Assembly: GCA_037693485.1 (NCBI GenBank) | Contig: CM075351.1 | Location: 101,078,001 to 101,142,000 of the forward strand | Source: Kitagawia praeruptora | Taxonomy: Eukaryota > Streptophyta > Magnoliopsida > Apiales > Apiaceae | Direction: 5' to 3' | DNA: 64,000 bases | Shown: positions 57,006 through 64,000 of the stretch, piece by piece | How the letters are laid out: every line of letters starts with the position of its first letter | Position numbering within the stretch: the first letter of the stretch is position 1 | Made by a program: the position numbers and the translations under genes | The notes under the pieces: generated by a model | What the model saw: the letters and a program-made list of their open reading frames with translations, nothing else | What the model was told of the DNA's origin: nothing | Database searches by the model: none

Positions 57006-57186
57006 GAGTGATACTTCAGCTATTAAACCAATTCAGGATCAGAAGAACGAGACCACTCAAATCTACCCTCCGCCACTATATCCTCAGTGATTACAAAAAC
57101 AGAAATTAGATAAACAATTTGGAAAATTTCTTGAGGTATTTAAAAAGTTACATATTAATATACCTTTTGCTGAAGCTCCTGAACAG

Positions 57187-58194
57187 ATGCCGAGCTATAC
57201 AAAGTTCATGAAGGGTATTCTATCTCGGAACCTGAAACTCGAGGATTTGGAAACCGTAGCATTGACGGAAGAATGCAGTGCTGTTCTGCAACAAAAATTG
57301 CCTCCGAAGCTAAAGGATCCTGGTAGCTTCACTATTCCATGCACTATTGGTAATCTATCTTTTGACAAGTGCTTGTGTGACTTGGGAGCTAGCATCAATC
57401 TGATGCCATTGTCGGTTTTCATGCAACTTGGTCTGCCGGATCCGAAGCCTACCAACATCTCTTTACAGTTGGCTGATCGATCAATCACATATCCTAGAGG
57501 CATAGTGGAGGATGTTTTGGTGAAAGTGGATAAGCTTATCTTCCCAGTTGACTTTGTTATTCTAGATTTCGAGGAGGATAAAAAGATTCCCATCATCTTG
57601 GGAAGACCATTCTTAGCTACAGGTCAGACGTTGATTGATGTTCAAAAAGGTGAACTCACAATGAGGGTGCAAGACCAAAACATCACTTTTAATGTGTTCA
57701 AAGCAATGAAGCTTCCATCTGAGGAGGAGTGCTTCAAAGTTGACTTGGTCGAATCTGCAGTTAGAACGGAGCTTGAGCAGATGTTATTAACAGACCCCTT
57801 GGAGAAAGCATTGATAGGGGATTCTGAGGTGGAAGATGAAAAAGGAGCAGAACAACTTCAGCAATTAAATTCAGCTCCTTGGAAGAGAAGATTTGATATG
57901 CCATTTGAGTCTCTTGGATTAGTAGAACTTAAAAATTCTCAGGAGCGTCTAAAGCCATCTATTGAAGAAGCTCCTATACTTGAACTCAAACCATTGCCGG
58001 ACCATTTGAGGTATGCGTTTGAAGGTGATGCATCTACATTACCAGTTATTATTGATTCTAATCTGTCAGGTAGTGATGAAGATAAGATTTTGCGAATTCT
58101 AAGAGAATTCAAATCAGCCATTGGATGGACCATTGCAGATATCAAGGGAATTAGCCCTTCGTATTGCATGCACAAAATTCTGCTAGAGGAATGA
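57187..58194 (+). pseudogene. Athila protease region
   Basis: The frame extends upstream of 57187 to TGA 57088-57090. The protease active-site segment reads CLCDLGASINLMPLSVF, followed by ILGRPFLATGQTLIDV. A long linker leads to the RT. It ends at TGA 58192-58194, in the same frame as RT. Protease and gag lie in different frames, with a shift near 57005-57030. Confidence 0.85.
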
Positions 58195-58236
58195 AGTAAA
58201 CCTACTGTTGAGCATCAACGAAGACTTAATCCTATT

Positions 58237-59481
58237 ATGAAAGAGGTGGTGAAGAAGGAGATTCTTAAGTGGTTGGATGCTGGTATTATCTATCCTATTT
58301 CAGACAGTTCTTGGGTGAGTCCAGTTCATTGTGTGCCCAAGAAAGGAGGCATGACAGTTGTAGCTAATGAGAAGAATGAGCTCATCCCTACTCGGACAGT
58401 CACAGGATGGAGAATATGCATGGACTATCGCAAGTTGAACAAGGCCACTAGAAAAGATCATTTTCCTCTTCCGTTCATTGATCAGATGTTGGACAGGCTG
58501 GCTGGCCATGAGTATTACTTCCTTCTTGATGGTTATTCAGGTTACAATCAGATTTGCATCGCTCCAGAAGATCAAGAGAAGAACACATTCACATGTCCTT
58601 TTGGTACTTTTGCTTTTCGACGAGTTTCTTTCGGGCTCTGTGGTGCACCTTCTACTTTTCAGAGATGCATGATGGCCATATTTTCTGACATGATTGGAAT
58701 AAATGTGGAGGTTTTCATGGATGATTTTCCAGTTTTCGGAACTTCTTATGATAAGGCTTTGGATAATCTGAGTCTGGTTCTAAAACGATGTGTTGAGACC
58801 AATTTGGTGCTAAATTGGAAAAAGTGCCATTTCATGGTGCAAGAGGGAATCATTCTCGGGCATAAGGTATCTAGCAAGGGACTTGAAGTGGATAGGGCTA
58901 AGCTGGAGACGATTGAAAGACTTCCTCCTCCAATCTCAGTTAGAGGATTCCGTAGCTTTCTTGGACATGCAGCTTTCTATCGGCGATTCATACAAGACTT
59001 CTCCAAAATTTCTAAGCCGTTGTGCAATTTGATGGAGAAAGACACCCCTTTCAAGTTTGATGATGATTGCTTGGCTGCTTTCGAGCTATTGAAGAAGAAG
59101 TTGACATCAGCCCCGATTATTACAACACCTAATTGGGAAGAGCCATTCGAGCTAATGTGCGATGCTAGTGATTTTGCCGTGGGAGCTGTGCTTGGTCAGC
59201 GAAAGAAGAATATATTTCATGTGGTTTACAATGCTAGTAAAACCCTTAATGATGCCCAACTGAATTACACTACTACAGAAAAGGAGCTTTTGGCAGTTGT
59301 CTATGGTTTCGAGAAATTCAGGTCTTATTTGCTTGGGACGAAGGTGACAGTCTACACTGATCATGCAGCCATTAGATATTTATTTTCGAAGAAAGATTCA
59401 AAGCTGCGATTGATTCGTTTGATTCTTCTGCTGCAAGAGTTTGAGCTTGAAATTAAAAATAGGAAGGGGAAAGAAAATTAG
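58237..59481 (+). pseudogene. Athila reverse transcriptase and RNase H
   Basis: RT motifs: WVSPVHCVPKKGG, GWRICMDYRKLN, DHFPLPFIDQMLDRL, LDGYSGYNQI, FGLCGAPSTFQ and FMDDFPVFG (catalytic Asp-Asp). RNase H: LMCDASDFAVGAVLGQR, TTTEKELLAVV, VYTDHAAIRYL. TAG 59479-59481 replaces the usual Gln before VADHLSRLE; the frame continues. Confidence 0.9.
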
Positions 59482-59502
59482 GTAGCCGATCATCTATCAC
59501 GG

Positions 59503-60870
59503 TTGGAGGATCACGGTAAGGATAAGACGCTAATCACTGAATCATTCCCAGATGATCAGTTGTTTGTGGTGCAAGGAGAAGTGCCATGGTTTACAGATAT
59601 AGTGAATTATCTGGTGAGCAACGTCGTTTCGTCAGAATTCTCTTATGCTCAAAAGAAGAAGTTTCTGCATGATATGAAGTGGTATCGATGGGATGAACCG
59701 TTCTTGTTCAGGCAGGGAGCAAATCAGATTATCAGGAGATGCATTCCGTATAGTGAGACTGAGGGTGTTTTGCGAGATTGCCACTCCACTACTTATGGTG
59801 GCCATTATAGTGGAGAGAAGACCGCGACTCGAGTACTTCAGGCGGGATTTTTCTGGCCAACCTTGTTTAAAGATGCTCACCAATTTGTGATGAGATTTGA
59901 TCGATGTCAAAGAGTTGGAAATATCTCCAAGCGGAATGAGATGCCTCTTAGCATGCTTCTTGAAGTTGAAATTTTCGATGTATGGGGGATAGACTTTATG
60001 GGGCCATTTGTATCTTCTTGCAATAATCAGTACATTCTGTTAGCAGTGGATTACGTGTCTAAATGGGTTGAGGTGAAGGCTTTACCGACCAATGATGCTA
60101 AAGTGGTACTGAACTTTTTGCACAAAAACATATTCACACGTTTTGGCACTCCTAGAGCAATAATCAGTGATGAGGGAACGCATTTTTGCAATCGCCAGTT
60201 CACGGCGTTAATGGCGAAGTATAATGTAATGCATCGTGTGGCCACTACTTATCATCCCCAAACGAATGGGCAGGCTGAAGTCTCCAACAGGGAGATCAAG
60301 AGAATTCTGGAGAAAGTGGTGAATCCATCGAGAAAAGATTAGTCATTGAAGTTAGACGAAGATGTTTGGGCATAAAGAACTGCGTATAAAACACCCTTGG
60401 GTATGTCTCCTTTTCAGTTGGTGTATGGTAAGGCTTGCCATTTGCCTGCCGAGCTTGAGCACAAGGCATACTGGGCTTTGAAGAAATTGAACTTCGACAT
60501 GAAAGTTGGTGGTGAAAAGCGAATGCTTCAACTTAATGAACTTGTGGAGTTTCATCTACAGGCTTACGAGAATAATAAGTTGTACAAGGAGAAGGTCAAG
60601 AGATGGCATGATAGACGGTTATTGCACAAGACATTTATGCCGGGTCAATTGGTTCTGCTTTTCAACTCTCGGCTTAGACTTTTTCCCGGAAAGCTCAAGT
60701 CAAGGTGGTCAGGTCCGTTCACGGTTAAAACAGTTTTTTCGCATGGGGTAGTGGAAATTTTTGATAAGTCGCCTGATCAGTCTTTTAAGGTGAACGGGCA
60801 GAGGCTTAAGCATTATTTTGGTGGTACGGTGAACCGTGAGGCGGATACAACCGTGTTGGCCACCACATGA
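59503..60870 (+). pseudogene. Athila integrase
   Basis: HHCC region is partly kept: CHSTTYGGHYSGEKTA, then RFDRCQRVG, where the first Cys of the usual CxxC has become Phe or Asp. Catalytic core: Asp in VWGIDFMGPF, Asp in ISDEGTHF (usual Gly is Glu), Glu in NGQAEVSNREIK. TAG 60340-60342 and TAA 60373-60375 break it, the second in the conserved WAYRTAYKTPLG segment. The C-terminal part (GMSPFQLVYGKACHLPAELE, GQLVLLFNSRLRLFPGKLKS) ends at TGA 60868-60870. Confidence 0.88.
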
Positions 60871-62409
60871 TTCTCAGTAGTAACGTCAAGCTAATGACGT
60901 AAAACAAGCGCTTCATGGGAGGCAACCCATAGGTTTAATGTTTTTATTTTTGGTGTGATTTTATTTAGCATTATGTTTAGTTTGCAGGTCATTAACGAAT
61001 TACAGGAGCTTGCTTCGCAAAAAAAAAAAATTGTCGAGGAAGACTGGCCTCAGTTTTGAGCTCATGCAGCATTTCCGCCACTTGATTCACCACCCGAGGA
61101 GGGTGACGATGCCGATAGTTAGGGGAGTTCTCTTTTATCCTTTATTTATACCTTCAATGAAGACATTGAATATTTTAAGTTTTGGGGTGATTTAGGATAT
61201 TTGATTAATCGAGTCATAATATTGCATATAGTTTCATGTAATTCATAATACACCATGCTAGTTTAATTTCATATAATTCATATTTTGAAAAAAAAATTAA
61301 AAAATTAAAAAAAAATTGTGCATATTCATGATTAGTTGCATAATATATTTTCCTTGATCCCGTAGCACTTGGTGGTTTCGTTTAGCAATCAATGATGAAT
61401 TTGAGTGTGATAATGATGAATAGAGGGCTGATTTAAATACTTATGAATTGACTTGCATGCTACAGATCACATTCTTAACAGAGTCTCAGCGATTGCTCTT
61501 GAACTAGTTCCAGAACATGCTTGTTGTTTTGTTAAGAGTAATCACTTGTTTATATTTAGAATGTTCTGTATTCCCTTAAAAGCATAAGAGCACTAAATAT
61601 AAGTTGGGGTAAACCAAGGATTGCTTGCTAAAAGTGTAGTAGTTAAGAAAGTTAATAAGATTAGGCGTGAAAGGCTAGTAGCCGCTCATATACATATTAT
61701 GAGTAGTCTAGGGGTGGAATGAGATGGAGCGAAACACACTCATTCTTAAAGAATAAAATCCTAAAAAAAAGAAAAAAAAAGAAAAAAAAAGAAAAAAAAA
61801 AGAAAAGAAAAATAAAATAATTTATATGGGTGTATACGGGCATAATTGACTAAGGTTGGGCTCATTAATACTCGAGCAATTAAGTTCTAGGGGACTTTGT
61901 GCCTAGTGACCTAAGACTTTTTCTCAATCTGTGATTCATTACCCCAACGCTCGCTACAAGGGTATTAGTGCATAAGTCTTTAGGGACCTCAACTATTGCA
62001 CGGTCAAATAAGCATAAGTAGCATAGTTTTGTATATATAGCAGTTGAATGATCTAATTAAAGCATGTTAAATCCTTGGCAAACTTGAATAAGTATGAAGG
62101 TGTATCTGAGTTATTAAGTGTTTAACGTTCATTTCATGTATAAACTTGTGATTCTTTGGTCAAAGAATAGGCTATGCTTTTTGAACTAGTGTAGGGAGTA
62201 CATCTGGTAAGCTAAGCACACACACACGTTTCTGTGCTTGTAAATGTTAATATGCGGGTATTTAGTCGATCACTATTTGGAATTGTCACATTCTCTGAGG
62301 CACTCTACTAAATTGGTTATTGCTTTGCCTATGGGATCCTTGCATCAGTTGCATTCATGCATTTAGAGGTAATCGAGTCTGTTTTTGCTTGAGAACAAGC
62401 ATCGGTTTA
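60871..62409 (+). other. Athila 3' non-coding region
   Basis: No env-like frame. Holds a GGAGGCAACCCA word near 60919, a (GAAAAAAAA)n simple repeat at about 61766-61818, and several CACTC/GAGTG words. Ends at the polypurine tract. Confidence 0.7.
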
Positions 62410-62421
62410 AGTTTGGGGGTG

Positions 62422-63840
62422 TGATAAGTGTATTTTATATCCTCTTATTATGCGCTAATTGGACCTAGATTGGTGGTTTATCTTTAAGTATGTTGTGTCT
62501 TTTAATTCGTTTATGTTGTTTCAATCTTTTTTTTGCAGAACTGGCAACTTTAGGTATCGTGGCAATAAAAGACTAAAAATGGTGGATTTTTGTCTCAATT
62601 CAGATTTTTTTGCCTCAATTCGGAATTTAATCACAAGAATTTTATTATCAAGTGAACTGGCTACGAGGAAAAAATATTATCATAAAGAAATTCTGAGTGA
62701 TATATTCTTAAAGCTAAAATCCTGGTTGGAATTGTTATATTTTTTTCTAAGCAAAAGGAGTCCGGTTTCAGATTCTCAATAGGCCGTAGCTTACACCTGG
62801 ACGAGCAATGAAGAAATAAGAATTATCACAAAAATATGGAAAGTGATATATTCTTAAAGCTGGAAACCCGATTAGAATTTATATATTTTTTGTTAAGCAA
62901 AAGGAGTCCGATTCCAGACGCCCAAAGACCGCAGCTTAGACAATAAGGATTTATTTATATTATTACATAATTTTATTAATTTAGAAAATTATATTTATAA
63001 ATATCTAATAATATTAGATATTTATTTTTATAATTTCTGAATTAAATTAATTATTGTTAATTAAAGATTATAAGTTGTGCAGATTAAAAGGCATTTTTAC
63101 GGAGCCAGTTCAAAGAAATCAAAACAAGTCATCCGAATTAAAAAGAAAAGTGGCAGGTGGAATGTTTTTGTTTTGAAAAAAAGAAAGGGAGGTGGGCGCG
63201 TGTGGCAGGTAAACAAAAAGAAAAAGCCACGTGAATTGTTGTAATTGTGGCCAGGTTCATTTAACAAGTAAACTAAGTAAATGAATTGACTTTGAAGCAA
63301 GCAAACAACCGCCTCTGCATGAAGTCGTCCGCTGCTGCTTTTTCATTGCTCTCGGTTGATTTATTATTCCTACATAGTGTGCTAAATTGTACTATAAATA
63401 TAGGTGATTTTTATAGGTTTAGAGATCATCCGGAGAACTGCAATTCATTTGTATTCTCTCTCAAAAATTCAGTAGCTTTGTAATTTCAGTTTAATTTTAT
63501 ACACTTTAATTTTCTGCAAATTTAGTATAAGTTCTATTTTGGTTGAAGATTTTACGGGGATTACTTGGAGTGCTCTCTATTTCGTTGGAAGCTATTTCAA
63601 TTTTATTTTCTAAACTCTTATTTTACGGGGATTACTTGGATTACTCCTCTCTATTTCATTGGAAGCTATTTCGCTTCTATTTTCTAAACTTTTGTATTTC
63701 ATATTTTATTTATGCAATTTTATACCATGTTTTCTTTTAATCCCATGATGACGATTTGTTCGATTATGAACTAATCGACGTCATGGGATTCTAATGGATT
63801 TATTTATGTAATTTAGAAATTTGATGCCTTAATAATTTGT
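62422..63840 (+). repeat. Athila right LTR, incomplete
   Basis: Collinear with 53281-54631 until 63840, where identity stops. It contains an internal tandem duplication of about 70 bp (TTTTACGGGGATTACTTGGA at 63550 and 63622) absent from the left LTR. Confidence 0.9.
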
Positions 63841-64000
63841 GGTGTGCCCAAAATCCTCCTTGGGCTTGATTTAAGGCCCACTAAGGTTATGGACTCGAAT
63901 CAGGTGGATATGGACGGATAGATTGGGCTAAGGAGTAAGTATGGTAATTTGGTATGCCTTAGAAATAAACTGGAGGATAGGATTCTGGCATCTAGTTCAG
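63841..64000. mobile_element. Start of an insertion in the Athila right LTR
   Basis: Sequence after 63840 (GGTGTGCCCAAAATCCTCCT) does not match the left LTR at this place. The start TGTGGTGTGCCC (63839-63850) has the TG start of an LTR. The element runs out of the window, so type and far end are unknown. Confidence 0.55.

Larger units (their letters stand above)
53281..64000 (+). mobile_element. Athila-lineage Gypsy LTR retrotransposon, right side beyond window
   Basis: Left LTR 53281-55320; right LTR from 62422, interrupted at about 63840. Primer-binding site TGGCGCCGCTGCCGGGGA (55327-55344) and polypurine tract AGTTTGGGGGTG (62410-62421). Order gag, protease, RT, RNase H, integrase on +. 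About 14 differences in the first 350 bp of the two LTRs by eye, so it is older than the Tat and LARD copies. The target duplication cannot be read because the far end is outside. Confidence 0.92.

Overview
The window is nuclear DNA from a flowering plant, probably a eudicot; the species cannot be read from it. The evidence is the transposon families present (FAR1-type MULE, TNP2-type CACTA, Tat and Athila Gypsy elements, 'CTCCCTCCGTC' MITEs), long AT-rich non-coding stretches, GT-AG introns and fragments of plant genes (callose synthase, hexokinase, BiP). Nearly everything is transposon. The only convincing host gene is an acidic single-pass membrane protein at 51397-53067.

Layout. 1-3218: AT-rich DNA with (TA)n tracts and two fold-back MITE families, each present twice. 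3219-15047: an 11.8-kb Mutator-like element (MULE) with matching ends. It carries a Ulp1-like cysteine protease gene (+ strand, about 18 exons) and, tail to tail, a FAR1/SWIM/zinc-knuckle transposase gene (- strand) that a MITE interrupts. 15401-47251: a CACTA (En/Spm) element of 31,851 bp with CACTA-type ends and a GTA target duplication. Later insertions have inflated it: a Tat LTR retrotransposon (21200-35236, TSD CTAGT), whose own 3' LTR holds a 4.0-kb solo LTR (21558-25558, TSD TATTC); a 3.5-kb non-autonomous Copia-type element (37875-41419, TSD GTTTA); and a second CACTA (41476-46418, TSD ATA), which contains a hAT MITE (41894-42521, TSD ATCACCCC) and exons captured from at least three host genes. 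Subtracting the three large insertions and their TSDs leaves about 9.3 kb, a normal autonomous CACTA size. 47252-50300: intergenic DNA with MITEs and SINE-like traces. 50300-53200: the host gene. 53281-64000: an Athila LTR retrotransposon starting about 215 bp after the host stop codon; its 3' LTR is broken by another insertion at the window edge.

How it works together. This is a nested-transposon locus whose insertion order can be read from target duplications and from reading frames that resume across insertions. The TNP2 and second genes of the outer CACTA would have acted on its terminal palindrome arrays, but nonsense codons, frameshifts and insertions now break both. The MULE protease gene keeps its catalytic residues but has two nonsense codons. 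Both large Gypsy elements keep a nearly single-frame polyprotein broken mainly by point nonsense codons. The most unusual items are the multi-gene exon capture in the inner CACTA, with splice sites mostly preserved, and a captured double-stranded-RNA-binding gene piece lying antisense in the outer CACTA between 17-bp repeats.
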